From NCBI RefSeq assembly GCF_009650135.1, contig NZ_CP045871.1, forward strand, positions 992,001 through 1,056,000: a stretch of 64,000 nt of DNA, written 5' to 3'. Below, in pieces: positions 17,918 through 26,907 of the stretch; within the stretch, counting starts at the first letter, position 1, and each line of letters begins with the position of its first letter. The notes below the pieces were generated by a model. That model made no database searches. It saw only the letters and a program-made list of their open reading frames with translations, and was not told the DNA's origin. The position numbers were made by a program, and so were the translations under genes. The stretch is from Litorivicinus lipolyticus (GTDB lineage Bacteria; Pseudomonadota; Gammaproteobacteria; Pseudomonadales; Litorivicinaceae).

Positions 17918-19144
17918 CTATCGAAGGGTAGGCTTAGTCAGCCATTCGCGACCTTTTAGCATCAGGTGCCAGTACACCGGTGGCAGTAGCCGTTCCTTGA
18001 GAAACCACGCCAGGCGCGAGGGCTGGGTGCCGTCGATCAGCCAGGCTGGGAATGAGGGCAGTAAGGTGCCGCCGTAGCCAAACTCGGCCAGCACGATTTT
18101 TCCGCGCTCAACCGTCAGCGGGCATGAGCCGTAGCCGTTATAGACCGCGGTGCCTTGGGCGTGTCCCATGGCGGCCAAAACGTTGTGCGCCACCACCGGC
18201 GCTTGCATACGGGCCGCGGCCGCGGTTTTGGCATTAGGCGCGCTGATGACGTCACCCAGGCCGTGGATGTTGTCGTAACGGGCGTGGCGCAGTGTCTCGG
18301 GGTCAACCTCGACCCACCCGGCATCGTTGGCCAGCGGGCTTTGTTGAATAAAGTCCGGAGGGCACTGGGGCGGGCATACGTGCAGCATGTCGAACGCTTC
18401 TTCGACCACGGTCTGGTTGCCATCACCGTCGGTTTGGGTGAACTCGGCGATCTGCTCATCGCCGCGCACGCGGGACAGGCGCGAACTGAAATTCAAATCA
18501 ATGCCATAACGCTCGATATAGGTCATCAAAGCAGGGACGTAGGCGGCGACCCCAAACAACGCGGGACCCGCGTTGTGAAACGCGACTTGGTTGCCAGCCA
18601 GCGAGCCGCGCTTCTCCATTTCGCTGCAGGTCAGGTACATGGCTTTCTGCGGTGCGCCGGCACACTTGATTGGCATTGGTGGTTGGGTAAAAAGCGCCCG
18701 TCCATTTTGCGTTTTTTGCGCCAGCTCCCAGGTGTAGGGTGCCAAGTCAAAGCGGTAGTTCGAGGTCACCCCATTGCGACCCAGTGCTTCGCTGAGGCCG
18801 GGGATAGCATCCCAGTCAATTTTGAGGCCGGGCGCAACAATCAGCTGGCCGTATTCAAGGTGACTGTCGTCAGCCAGTTGAACGCAGTTATTGTCCGGGT
18901 CAAACGCGGTGACTGCGGTTTGCAGCCAATCGACACCATCGGGGATCACGCTGGCCATGGGGCGCCGTGTCACGTCTTTATCGAATATGCCGCCGCCGAC
19001 CATGGTCCAGCCCGGTTGGTAGAAATGTTCGTGGGCGGGGTCAATCAGGGTGATTTGGGCATTGCCGTTGCGTGCCTTGATGCTGGCTGCTACGGCGATG
19101 CCGGCGGATCCACCGCCAATCACTACTATGTCACTGCGTCGCAC
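17918..19144 (-). CDS. sqr: Sulfide:quinone oxidoreductase-like FAD protein (mitochondrial-type SQR)
   Basis: The product is 408 residues. The FAD-binding GGGSAG is at 10-15. The two redox cysteines expected for SQR are Cys161 (in PIKCAGAPQK) and Cys341 (in YGSCPLTV), the same sequence surroundings as in human SQOR. The C-terminal ~45 residues form an amphipathic membrane-binding tail. It oxidises sulfide to polysulfide or a thiol persulfide and reduces quinone. The start is GTG 19144 with AAGGAG at 19151-19156. It has its own promoter and terminator, so it is monocistronic. It could be a flavocytochrome-c-like relative, but the cysteine contexts favour SQR. Confidence 0.87.
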   Translation of the reverse strand: MRRSDIVVIGGGSAGIAVAASIKARNGNAQITLIDPAHEHFYQPGWTMVGGGIFDKDVTRRPMASVIPDGVDWLQTAVTAFDPDNNCVQLADDSHLEYGQLIVAPGLKIDWDAIPGLSEALGRNGVTSNYRFDLAPYTWELAQKTQNGRALFTQPPMPIKCAGAPQKAMYLTCSEMEKRGSLAGNQVAFHNAGPALFGVAAYVPALMTYIERYGIDLNFSSRLSRVRGDEQIAEFTQTDGDGNQTVVEEAFDMLHVCPPQCPPDFIQQSPLANDAGWVEVDPETLRHARYDNIHGLGDVISAPNAKTAAAARMQAPVVAHNVLAAMGHAQGTAVYNGYGSCPLTVERGKIVLAEFGYGGTLLPSFPAWLIDGTQPSRLAWFLKERLLPPVYWHLMLKGREWLTKPTLR

Positions 19145-19160
19145 GGCTCACTCCTTATTC

Positions 19161-19172
19161 TATTATGTAATA
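19161..19172. promoter_or_regulatory. Candidate operator in the sqr leader
   Basis: An inverted repeat TATTA-N2-TAATA lies about 8-19 bases downstream of the predicted sqr transcription start and upstream of its ribosome-binding site. That is a good place for a repressor such as an ArsR-type sulfide or persulfide sensor. No such regulator is encoded in the window. Confidence 0.4.
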
Positions 19173-19186
19173 TCGTTATTCCAAAA

Positions 19187-19215
19187 AGTATTGTCGCTCA
19201 GGGATACCCGGTCAA
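19187..19215 (-). promoter_or_regulatory. Promoter of sqr
   Basis: On the minus strand a -35 TTGACC (19210-19215) and a -10 AATACT (19187-19192) are spaced 17 bp apart. The transcription start would lie near 19180, giving a leader of about 36 nt. Confidence 0.6.
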
Positions 19216-19298
19216 GATAAACCAAGGTCTATGCTGCGGATATTGGCTGGAAAGGCTTTTCTTGCACCCGTATCCTAGGGCCCCCTTAGGAGAACGTT

Positions 19299-20348
19299 AT
19301 GAGTGCCACTGATTACGCGGCCAGCCAGCAAGTCGTCCGCAACTACCTGGACCAGGTATCGCTGCCGGCGCCAGTCAGCGCCGCGCGTGAAGCCGAGCTG
19401 GTTGAACAGGCGACTGCGTTACTGCGGGCTAAGGACGCGACTTTGGTCGCCCATTACTACGTTGATGAATCATTGCAGGCACTGGCCGAGGCGACTGGCG
19501 GCTGTGTCAGCGATTCGCTGGACATGGCGCGCTTTGGTCAAACCGCTGAGGCATCGACCCTGGTGGTGGCGGGGGTCAGCTTTATGGGCGAGACGGCTAA
19601 GATCCTGAGCCCGGAAAAACGCGTATGGATGCCTCAGCTGGCGGCCACTTGTTCGCTGGATATCGGATGCGAGGCGGGCGCTTATCGTGCCTGGCGACGC
19701 CAATACCCGGATCATGTTGCGGTGGTGTATGCCAATACCTCGGCGGCGGTTAAGGCCGAAGCGGATTGGGTGGTGACCTCATCGATCGCGGTCGAGGTGG
19801 TCGAGCACCTGCACGCGCAGGGCAAATCGATTCTGTGGGCGCCGGACAAGCACCTTGGCGGCTACGTGCAAAAGCAAACCGGGGCGGACATGCTGCTGTG
19901 GGACGGGGCCTGCATCGTGCACGAGGAGTTTCGCACGCGCGGGTTGGATGACATTAAGCGCATTTATCCGCAGGCGGCGATTTTGGTGCACCCGGAAAGC
20001 CCGGATGAAATGGTCGCCATGGCCGATGCCGTCGGATCGACTAAACAGTTAATTGAAGCCGCGCGCCGTTTGCCGCATAGCCATTTAATTGTCGCCACGG
20101 ACAAGGGTATTTTTTACAAGATGCGCCAGGCGGTGCCGGACAAAGTGCTATTAGAAGCGCCAACTCGCGGCGTCGGTGGCGACTGTGTTAGTTGCGCTCA
20201 TTGCCCGTGGATGGCCATGAACAGCCTAGAGCGTCTGGTGAACTGTTTGCACAGTGACGGCGTCGGCCACAGCATCGAGGTGGATGAGGCCACGCGTATT
20301 GGCGCCTTGCGTTCATTAACGCGAATGGTTGAATTCCAGCGCGCGTAA
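19299..20348 (+). CDS. nadA: Quinolinate synthase NadA
   Basis: The 349-residue 4Fe-4S enzyme condenses iminoaspartate with dihydroxyacetone phosphate to quinolinate in NAD synthesis. The three cluster cysteines of E. coli NadA (113, 200, 297) correspond to Cys118, Cys205 and Cys302 (CAHCPWM). The substrate-binding segments AHYYVDE and [11 protein letters not shown] are intact. TAGGAG lies 8 bp before the ATG. The last 33 bases overlap the tail of bepA, which runs the other way. nadB is not in the window. Confidence 0.97.
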   Translation: MSATDYAASQQVVRNYLDQVSLPAPVSAAREAELVEQATALLRAKDATLVAHYYVDESLQALAEATGGCVSDSLDMARFGQTAEASTLVVAGVSFMGETAKILSPEKRVWMPQLAATCSLDIGCEAGAYRAWRRQYPDHVAVVYANTSAAVKAEADWVVTSSIAVEVVEHLHAQGKSILWAPDKHLGGYVQKQTGADMLLWDGACIVHEEFRTRGLDDIKRIYPQAAILVHPESPDEMVAMADAVGSTKQLIEAARRLPHSHLIVATDKGIFYKMRQAVPDKVLLEAPTRGVGGDCVSCAHCPWMAMNSLERLVNCLHSDGVGHSIEVDEATRIGALRSLTRMVEFQRA

Positions 20349-21545
20349 CTGGGCCTTAGCGCGGGCGGCGATGGCGCCACCTTGGCTGGCGGCGCTGTTA
20401 AAAAAACGCTGGGCCTCGTCCGAGTCGCCTTGGCGAATGGCGGCCATGCCCGCATAAAAGTTGAATTCCGGTGTCCAGCCACGCAAACGCGCCATATCAC
20501 GGGCCCAGACATAAGGTTGGGCCAGGGCGCGATGGTGCTGGCTCAGGGCTTCTAATCGGGCCAACGCGTCGGCGGTCCGGTCGAGCCGATCCAGTGCCTG
20601 TGCTTCCCATACCCCGATTGCCAGATCATTCGGAAAACTAAAGCGCGCATCCGAGGCGATGGCGACGACGCCGTCCCAGTCCTGTGCGGTCAGTGCAGCC
20701 TCGATCGCTTGTTGGTAGCCGACCCGATCGCCACCGCTTTGGGTGGCTGATGGCGTGCCAATGCGGCTGAGCCAGTAGCTGAATTCGGCATCGCCGCCCT
20801 CGGCACCGGTTTTGCCGGTGCGCGCCTGGGTGTCGGCGATGCGCTCGACGCTGACCGGGTGGGTGCTCAGGTACGGCAGCGGTTGTGAGCTAAGGCGTTG
20901 TTGATCCTGCATGCGCTTGAACATGCCGACCATAGCGGCGGGGTCGTGGCCGGCCTTGGCCAGTAGTTCCAGTCCCAGCTGGTCGGCTTCGCGCTCGTGG
21001 GCCCGGGAAAATGACAACACTTGGTCGATGGTCGCCGCTTGGGTCGCGCTCAGGGTGGCGGTTCCCAGCGTCGGGTCGCCGCCCAAACCGGCGGCCAAAG
21101 CGACCAAGGTTCCGGCTAGGTAGGCGGCTTGCAGACGTTTGCTGTCCTCTTGGCGGCGGCCAAAGTGGCGCTGGGTCAGGTGGGCAATTTCATGCGCCAG
21201 CACCGACGCCACTTGGTCGCTCTGGCGAGCGGCACTGAATAGCCCAGTGTGGACACCAATGACGCCGCCTGGGGCGGCAAAGGCGTTCAGTTCCGGGTTG
21301 TCGATTAGGATGAGGTACAGCGGTTCGTCGCGCCATTCACTGGCTTGGATCAGTGGTAACGTCAGGCGGCTGAGGGCGCCGAGCAACACCGGGTCCGTTT
21401 CAATGTCGGCGCTTTGGTAGAGTTGGCGAGCGAAGTCACGACCAATGTCGCGCTCTTCTCGAGTGCTGGCACCGGAGGTGGCGACATTCAGGCTTAACAA
21501 TAGGGCAAGGATGCGTAGAATCATGGCGATAGCATAGCGCGTCAT
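20316..21545 (-). CDS. bepA: BepA-type periplasmic M48 metalloprotease with TPR domain
   Basis: The product is 409 residues. The N-terminal signal peptide starts at either M1 or M8 ([12 protein letters not shown]). The zinc site is HEIAH (118-122) with EREAD (Glu184, Asp188), and a TPR-like C-terminal half starts near residue 265. BepA degrades or assists stalled outer-membrane proteins such as LptD with the BAM complex. It is divergent from the tusA-like gene, with only 18 bp between starts. Neither candidate start has an evident Shine-Dalgarno sequence. The location before the tusA-like, perM and bcp genes matches Pseudomonas. Confidence 0.92.
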   Translation of the reverse strand: MTRYAIAMILRILALLLSLNVATSGASTREERDIGRDFARQLYQSADIETDPVLLGALSRLTLPLIQASEWRDEPLYLILIDNPELNAFAAPGGVIGVHTGLFSAARQSDQVASVLAHEIAHLTQRHFGRRQEDSKRLQAAYLAGTLVALAAGLGGDPTLGTATLSATQAATIDQVLSFSRAHEREADQLGLELLAKAGHDPAAMVGMFKRMQDQQRLSSQPLPYLSTHPVSVERIADTQARTGKTGAEGGDAEFSYWLSRIGTPSATQSGGDRVGYQQAIEAALTAQDWDGVVAIASDARFSFPNDLAIGVWEAQALDRLDRTADALARLEALSQHHRALAQPYVWARDMARLRGWTPEFNFYAGMAAIRQGDSDEAQRFFNSAASQGGAIAARAKAQLRALEFNHSR

Positions 21546-21563
21546 CCAAGGAAAATAAGTGCC

Positions 21564-21791
21564 GTGTCAGACACTACACTGATCGATTGTCGCGGACTGG
21601 CCTGCCCAATGCCGCTGTTAAAGGCTAAGCTCGGTTACTCGACCTTGGCGCCGGGTGGGTCGCTGACGTTGTTGGCGGACGATCCGGGTGCCGATCGCGA
21701 CATCCCGACCTGGGCGGCGCGGGTGGGTGCTGCCTGCCGTGTCGACCATGGCGATCAACTTTTGACCTTCACTATTGGGAAACCATTTTGA
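21564..21791 (+). CDS. TusA-family sulfur-carrier protein
   Basis: This small protein of 75 residues has the TusA/SirA core DCRGLACPMPLL: the persulfide cysteine is Cys14 in the CPxP motif, and a second cysteine lies at position 9. It accepts sulfur from a cysteine desulfurase and passes it on. Its place between bepA and perM is that of Pseudomonas PA1006, which has been tied to molybdenum cofactor supply, so it need not be the tRNA-thiolation TusA itself. The start is GTG. Its stop overlaps the TTG start of perM (TTGA). Confidence 0.9.
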   Translation: MSDTTLIDCRGLACPMPLLKAKLGYSTLAPGGSLTLLADDPGADRDIPTWAARVGAACRVDHGDQLLTFTIGKPF

Positions 21792-22864
21792 TAAACGTAA
21801 TTCGCGGCTGGATGGATCGTTACTTTTCAGACGAGGAAGCGATTCTGTTCTCGGTGCTGCTGATCGCTTGTTTTGGCATCATTATTTGGTTGGGCCGGCC
21901 ATTGGCGCCGGTCCTGACCGCGCTGGTGCTTGCGTTCATGATGCAGGGCGGCGTCAATCGATTGCAGTCGGTTGGCATCGGCCACACCGCGGCGGTGTTG
22001 GTGGTATTTTTGGCCGCCGTTTCGGGGTTTATCGGCTTTGTGGTTGGCGTCGTGCCGGCCATTTTGGCCCAGGTGGAAAGCTTCATTACGGAGTTGCCGC
22101 GTCTGGTCGCCGGCGTTCAAAGCCAATTGTTGGTATTGACCGAACGCTATCCGGACTACTTTAGCGCCGAGCAGATCAATTTGCTGGTGAACCAGGTCGG
22201 CCAACAGGTGTCGAGCATTGGCCAATGGCTGCTGTCATTTTCACTGGAAAGCCTACCGAACTTGCTGGGCGTGCTGATTTACTTGGTGTTGGTGCCGATT
22301 TTGGTATTTTTCTTTATGAAAGACGGGGATTTGCTGCTGGCTGCGATTGGACGCGCGTTGCCGGATCGTCGCCCAATCATGGCCCAGGTGTGGGCGGAAA
22401 TGCAGCACCAGGTGTCCAACTACGTACGTGGCAAAGCACTCGAAATAGCGATTGTCGGTGCGGTCACCTTTTTGGCCTTTGTCATGCTGGACCTGCGCTA
22501 CGCTGCGTTGCTGGCATTGTTGGTCGGGCTGAGTGTGATCGTGCCGTACATTGGCGCAGCGGTGGTGACGGTGCCGGTGGCCGCGGTTGCCTTTATCCAG
22601 TTTGGGTGGGGCAGCGACTTTTTCTGGGTGTTGGGTGTGTACGCCCTGATCCAAGCCCTGGACGGTAACGTCTTGGTACCCTTGTTGTTTTCTGAGGTGG
22701 TCAATTTGCACCCGGTGGCGATCATCATCGCGGTGCTATTGTTTGGTGGGATTTGGGGCTTTTGGGGGGTCTTCTTCGCCATTCCATTGGCCACTTTGGC
22801 CAAGGCTGTGGTGTCAGCCTGGCCAGTGGTCCAGCGCAAAGCCGAGTTAGTTCACAGCGACTGA
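21788..22864 (+). CDS. perM: AI-2E/PerM-family transporter-like membrane protein
   Basis: The product is 358 residues with about eight membrane segments in the AI-2E family pattern: a pair at 18-60, one near 65-90, a long soluble loop (90-145), then helices through 330. A conserved N-terminus (GWMDRYFSDEEAILF) favours the coupled TTG start at 21788 over ATG 21812. Members have been proposed as Na+/H+ antiporters or exporters; the cargo is unknown. The 3' end overlaps the convergent bcp by 13 bp. Confidence 0.88.
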   Translation: MINVIRGWMDRYFSDEEAILFSVLLIACFGIIIWLGRPLAPVLTALVLAFMMQGGVNRLQSVGIGHTAAVLVVFLAAVSGFIGFVVGVVPAILAQVESFITELPRLVAGVQSQLLVLTERYPDYFSAEQINLLVNQVGQQVSSIGQWLLSFSLESLPNLLGVLIYLVLVPILVFFFMKDGDLLLAAIGRALPDRRPIMAQVWAEMQHQVSNYVRGKALEIAIVGAVTFLAFVMLDLRYAALLALLVGLSVIVPYIGAAVVTVPVAAVAFIQFGWGSDFFWVLGVYALIQALDGNVLVPLLFSEVVNLHPVAIIIAVLLFGGIWGFWGVFFAIPLATLAKAVVSAWPVVQRKAELVHSD

Positions 22865-23316
22865 GCGGCCTGCAGCACGGCTTCAGGGTGGCCGTCGACT
22901 TTGACCTTCGGCCATGACTCAACCAGCACGCCGTTGGCGTTGAACAAAAATGTTGAGCGGGTCACGCCCATGTAGGTCTTGCCGTACATGGATTTTTCTT
23001 GCCAGACGCCGAATTGCTCACACACATCGCTTTCGTCGTCGGCAATCAGCTCAACGGTCAGGCTGTGCTTGTCCCGAAACTTGCCCTGCTTGGCGACTGG
23101 GTCCTTGGACGCGCCCAGTACACGCACGCCAAGGGCATCGAACTGGGGTTTCAGCGCACTGAACGCGATGCTTTCCTTGGTGCATCCGGGGGTGTCCGCT
23201 CGGGGGTAGAAAAACACCGCAAAAGGGCGTCCCAGCAGTTGGTCTGTAGTGAGGCTGTCGCCGTTATCCAGGGTGGTTGAAAACTGAGGGCAGGGCTGGC
23301 CGACTTCGAGCATCAT
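22852..23316 (-). CDS. bcp: Thiol peroxidase Bcp (PrxQ family)
   Basis: The 154-residue peroxiredoxin reduces hydrogen peroxide and organic peroxides using thioredoxin. The peroxidatic cysteine is Cys45 in YPRADTPGCTKES. The second cysteine five residues later found in E. coli Bcp is missing here; Cys99 (DVCEQFG) could be a resolving cysteine, as in PrxQ types that place it further along. Cys9 is an additional cysteine. The start is one of two adjacent ATG codons. It is divergent from dapA and adjacent to perM, as in Pseudomonas. Confidence 0.94.
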   Translation of the reverse strand: MMLEVGQPCPQFSTTLDNGDSLTTDQLLGRPFAVFFYPRADTPGCTKESIAFSALKPQFDALGVRVLGASKDPVAKQGKFRDKHSLTVELIADDESDVCEQFGVWQEKSMYGKTYMGVTRSTFLFNANGVLVESWPKVKVDGHPEAVLQAAQSL

Positions 23317-23385
23317 GCGTCCTTTGAACTTAACTATGAGTGTGTTTAAACAGTGCGGCCGTGTGGCAGTTAAACAAGGTATGTA

Positions 23386-23414
23386 TTGAGCAAAAAACCC
23401 GTGGCAGGTAGCAT
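23386..23414 (+). promoter_or_regulatory. Candidate promoter of dapA-bamC-purC
   Basis: TTGAGC (23386-23391) and TAGCAT (23409-23414) are spaced 17 bp apart, 27 bp before the dapA ATG. Each matches consensus at four of six positions. A strong AAGGAG lies at 23430-23435. Confidence 0.45.
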
Positions 23415-23441
23415 CGCGGCCACGGAAAAAAGGAGTTAGTA

Positions 23442-24320
23442 ATGCTTCAAGGCAGTATGGTGGCGCTGGTCACCCCCTTCGATGCAGCCGGTCAGGTCGA
23501 CTACGACGCGCTTGATCGTTTGATTGAATTTCACATCGAGGCCGGGACACACGCAATCGTGGCCGTCGGTACCACCGGTGAGTCCGCCACGCTGAGCCAC
23601 GCCGAGCACAACGCCGTCACCGCTCACACCGTCAAACGCGTCAACAAGCGCGTGCCGGTGATTGCCGGAACGGGTTCAAATTCGACTGCCGAGGCGATCG
23701 AAACGACCATTGCGGCAGAGCAAGCCGGGGCCGATATCAGCCTGTCGGTGGTGCCGTACTACAACAAACCCTGCCAACGCGGCATTTACGCCCACTTCAA
23801 AGCCATTGCTGAAAATACTGGGCTGCCGATGTTGCTGTACAACGTGCCGGGACGAACCGTGGCCGATCTTGACGGTGACACCGCGCTGGCCTTGGGGCGT
23901 GACTTTGACCGCATTATCGGCATCAAGGACGCCACCGGCGACCTCGCCCGTGGCCGCTATCTCTTGGATAACTGCCCGGACGATTTTTTGGTCATCTCGG
24001 GTGACGACAACACGGCCGTCGAACTGACGTTGATGGGCGGGCAGGGCAACATCAGCGTGACCGCCAACGTCGCCCCCAGTTTGATGAGTCAGGCCATGGA
24101 ATGCGCGTTGGCCGGCGATGCGGTCGGTGCACGAGCGGCCAACGAGAAGATGCTGGGGCTGAACACGGGCCTGTTCATCGAATCGTCACCGTCGCCGGCC
24201 AAGTATTGCCTTGCGCAATTGGGCATGATCGGCAACCACGTGCGCTTACCGTTGGTTGAGACGGATCCTAAACATTACCCCATGCTGCAGGCCGCAATGC
24301 GCCAGGCGGAGCTAATTTAA
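23442..24320 (+). CDS. dapA: 4-hydroxy-tetrahydrodipicolinate synthase DapA
   Basis: The 292-residue TIM-barrel aldolase condenses pyruvate and aspartate semialdehyde in lysine and diaminopimelate synthesis. The Schiff-base lysine is Lys162 (GIKDATGD), and Tyr134 is in LLYNVPGRT. The GTTGE motif near residue 44 binds pyruvate. It begins a tight operon: its TAA overlaps the bamC ATG, followed by the MBL-fold gene and purC with 1-8 bp overlaps. This is the same order as in Pseudomonas. Confidence 0.97.
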   Translation: MLQGSMVALVTPFDAAGQVDYDALDRLIEFHIEAGTHAIVAVGTTGESATLSHAEHNAVTAHTVKRVNKRVPVIAGTGSNSTAEAIETTIAAEQAGADISLSVVPYYNKPCQRGIYAHFKAIAENTGLPMLLYNVPGRTVADLDGDTALALGRDFDRIIGIKDATGDLARGRYLLDNCPDDFLVISGDDNTAVELTLMGGQGNISVTANVAPSLMSQAMECALAGDAVGARAANEKMLGLNTGLFIESSPSPAKYCLAQLGMIGNHVRLPLVETDPKHYPMLQAAMRQAELI

Positions 24321-25396
24321 TGCGAATTTCGCTGTCTTTGATTGCCCTGGCGTTGGCCGGTTGTGTCGGCCCGATGAAGAACACCTTTGAGGACCGTGCG
24401 GCGGACTATCAAAAAGCCTACGTGTTGGCCCCGATCGAACTGCCCAGTGAATACGATTTGGCGGCGCCACAAGAAGCTTTTCCGATTCCCGGCGTTGACG
24501 CGCCGGTCAAAGGCGCCGGCAACACCGGGTTCGTGATCCCCGAGGCCCCGGTGGTCGATCCCAGCCTTCAGACCAGCGCCATTCAGCGCGTCGAGAGTGA
24601 TACAACCGCCTATTTGCGGGTCGATGCGCTGCCCGAAGAAGTCTGGCCCGAATTGACCGCTTTTTTTGAAACCAATGGCGTCGGGATCGTACCGAATCGG
24701 AACCAAGCCCGCATTCAGTCCGGCTGGTTGAGCGGGGTCGCCAGTGGCCGTTCCGACAGCGACTTGATTCGATACTTGCCCGGTGCCGCGGACGGGTGGC
24801 GTCGCGTGATCGTCGATGTGGCGCCGGGCTTAGCCGTTGATTCGACCGAAATTCGCGCCCAGATGGTGGTCGCAAGCGCGGCCACGCGTCCGGCACCGTC
24901 GGCCACGGGTGATACCTTTGACAGCGCCACCATGGCGCTGTGGTTGGACGAATTTGGGGTCTGGTTGGCAGACGCCAAACAGTCGGGTCGCCGGGTCTCG
25001 GCGGTCGGATTAGGGCGTGGCGCACAGCCCCGAGTCGAGCGTTTGGAACGAGACGACGGCAGCTTGGCGATCGCGGTCCGGATTGCGCCGGAGCGCACCT
25101 GGGACAGCTTGCTAAACGCCCTTAGCGACAGTGGTTTCGTGCTTGAATTTGAGGACCAAGGCGGCGCCCGTATTCAAGGCCGCTACCTTTCCGATAGTGA
25201 CCGTCGCCGCTTGGACGAGCTGAACCTGCTGACCCGGGCCTTTGTCTCGGTGACCGAGGATTTGGAGGCGCTGTATCAAGTCAATCTGAGCTTTGAAGGT
25301 GAGCGTGCATTGATCGACGTCCAAGACCTTGGCCAGGGCGGCACGCTGTCCGGCGCCGAAGAACTGTTATTGAAGATCGCCGAGCAATTGATTTAA
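24320..25396 (+). CDS. bamC: Outer-membrane assembly lipoprotein BamC
   Basis: The 358-residue lipoprotein has a lipobox LAGC (Cys15). An unstructured N-terminal segment with the BamD-binding character (FEDRAADYQKAYVLAPIELP) is followed by two helix-grip domains (about 90-215 and 235-350). It belongs to the BAM complex, which inserts beta-barrel proteins. Sequence identity in this family is low; the position after dapA and the lipoprotein/domain layout carry the assignment. It is coupled to dapA and to the next gene by TAATG overlaps. Confidence 0.9.
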   Translation: MRISLSLIALALAGCVGPMKNTFEDRAADYQKAYVLAPIELPSEYDLAAPQEAFPIPGVDAPVKGAGNTGFVIPEAPVVDPSLQTSAIQRVESDTTAYLRVDALPEEVWPELTAFFETNGVGIVPNRNQARIQSGWLSGVASGRSDSDLIRYLPGAADGWRRVIVDVAPGLAVDSTEIRAQMVVASAATRPAPSATGDTFDSATMALWLDEFGVWLADAKQSGRRVSAVGLGRGAQPRVERLERDDGSLAIAVRIAPERTWDSLLNALSDSGFVLEFEDQGGARIQGRYLSDSDRRRLDELNLLTRAFVSVTEDLEALYQVNLSFEGERALIDVQDLGQGGTLSGAEELLLKIAEQLI

Positions 25397-26160
25397 TGCA
25401 GGCGATCTCGCTCGGATCCGGTAGCAAGGGTAACTGCACGCTGATCCGAACGGAGTCGACTGCGCTGCTGTTGGATGCTGGATTCAGCATCAAAGAAACG
25501 GCCAGTCGGTTGGATGCGATTGGGGTCAGCAAAGACCGCATTGACGCGGTCGTGATCACCCACGAACACGGCGACCATGCCCAGGCCGCGCGGCGCATGG
25601 GCCAGGCGTGGCAAGTCCCGGTGCATGCCTCTGAGGGCACTGCGCATGGCGCCAAGATCGAACCCTTTGTGCGTCTGCGTGACGGCCACCAGTTTGTGGT
25701 TGGGGACATCAAGATAACCCCGGTGTTGGTGCCGCATGATGCTCGCGAACCGACCCAGTTTGTGTTCGAGTGGAACCAAAAGCGTCTGGGCGTGTGTACC
25801 GACCTTGGCAGTATTAGCCGCCACGTGGTCAATGCCTTTCAAGAGTTGGACGCGGTGTTACTGGAAGCTAACTACGACCCACAGATGCTTCAAAACGGGC
25901 CGTACCCGCCGAAATTGCGGGCCCGAGTCGGCGGTGATTTTGGGCATCTAAGCAACCAGCAGTCAGCTCAGTTGCTGGAACAGATCGCCGGTCCGCGCTT
26001 GAAGCGGGTGGTGGCCTGTCATCTGAGCGAAAAAAACAACCATTGCGATTTGGTCCACCAAGCCCTGAACCCGGTGGTGCCAAGCCACACCCATTTTGAA
26101 ATAGCCAGCCAAACTGACGGCTGCACCTGGATAGATCTGACGGAGTTAGCACATGGATAA
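25396..26160 (+). CDS. Metallo-beta-lactamase-fold hydrolase (YycJ-like)
   Basis: The product is 254 residues. The metal site THEHGDH contributes His56, His58, Asp60 and His61, and GDFGHLSN and ACHLSEKNN supply later ligands. It begins [15 protein letters not shown], as in the YycJ/WalJ group, which includes exonuclease-like proteins in Gram-positives. In Pseudomonas the same gene stands between bamC and purC, function unknown. It overlaps bamC by 1 bp and purC by 8 bp. It could be a nuclease or a small-molecule hydrolase; the sequence does not decide. Confidence 0.88.
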   Translation: MQAISLGSGSKGNCTLIRTESTALLLDAGFSIKETASRLDAIGVSKDRIDAVVITHEHGDHAQAARRMGQAWQVPVHASEGTAHGAKIEPFVRLRDGHQFVVGDIKITPVLVPHDAREPTQFVFEWNQKRLGVCTDLGSISRHVVNAFQELDAVLLEANYDPQMLQNGPYPPKLRARVGGDFGHLSNQQSAQLLEQIAGPRLKRVVACHLSEKNNHCDLVHQALNPVVPSHTHFEIASQTDGCTWIDLTELAHG

Positions 26161-26866
26161 GCTCAAGGCCCTTTACGAAGGTAAAGCCAAAACGGCGTGG
26201 GAAACTGCGGATCCGAATTACGTGGTAATGGAGTTTCGCAACGACACCAGCGCGTTTGATGGTGGCAAGACTGCGTCTCTGGCGCGCAAGGGATTGGTCA
26301 ACAGCGCGGTTGATGAGCATGTGATGACGGCTTTGAGTGCGGCCGGTATCGAGACGCATTTCGAACGCCGGATTGATGCCAACAATGTGTTGGTTAAGCG
26401 TTTGCAAATGTTGCCGGTCGAATGTGTGGTGCGTAACCGCGCATCCGGCTCGATCGTGCGCCGCTTAGGGGTCGAGGACGGCGCGACCTTGGCGCCGCCG
26501 GTGTTTGAGCTGTTTCTGAAGAACGATGAGCTGCATGATCCGATGATTAACGCCAGTCACTGTGTGACGTTCGGCTGGGCCAGCGCTGAGCAGTTGGCCG
26601 AAATGGAGGCCCTGACCCTTCAAGTTAACGCGGTTTTGGCGCCAATGTTTTTGGCCGCCGGAATGATTTTGGTCGATTACAAACTGGAATTTGGTTTGTT
26701 TGAAGGGCGCATGGTGCTGGGTGATGAATTTAGTCCTGACGGCTGCCGTTTGTGGGACGCGACTACCTTGCGCAAGTTGGACAAGGACGTGTTCCGCCAA
26801 GACCTGGGTGACCTGGTCGAAAGCTACCAGGAAGTGGCCACCCGTTTGGGCGTCGTACTGCCCTGA
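26153..26866 (+). CDS. purC: Phosphoribosylaminoimidazole-succinocarboxamide synthase PurC (SAICAR synthetase)
   Basis: The 237-residue enzyme joins CAIR and aspartate in purine synthesis. Recognised segments are [10 protein letters not shown] (ATP binding), [23 protein letters not shown] and the acidic metal-binding DYKLEFG. The length is typical for the bacterial single-domain form. ATG 26153 lies inside the end of the MBL gene. The following gene begins without a gap at 26866, so it may share the transcript. Confidence 0.97.
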   Translation: MDKLKALYEGKAKTAWETADPNYVVMEFRNDTSAFDGGKTASLARKGLVNSAVDEHVMTALSAAGIETHFERRIDANNVLVKRLQMLPVECVVRNRASGSIVRRLGVEDGATLAPPVFELFLKNDELHDPMINASHCVTFGWASAEQLAEMEALTLQVNAVLAPMFLAAGMILVDYKLEFGLFEGRMVLGDEFSPDGCRLWDATTLRKLDKDVFRQDLGDLVESYQEVATRLGVVLP

Positions 26867-26907
26867 TTGAACTTGCGTTTGAACTGACGCCCAGCTTTGC
26901 GCTGGGC

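Noticed and set aside
18155..19312. Long open frame (385 codons) antisense to the sulfide:quinone oxidoreductase gene
   Set aside because: It mirrors sqr over its full length, has no family features and covers the sqr promoter; a by-product of codon bias.
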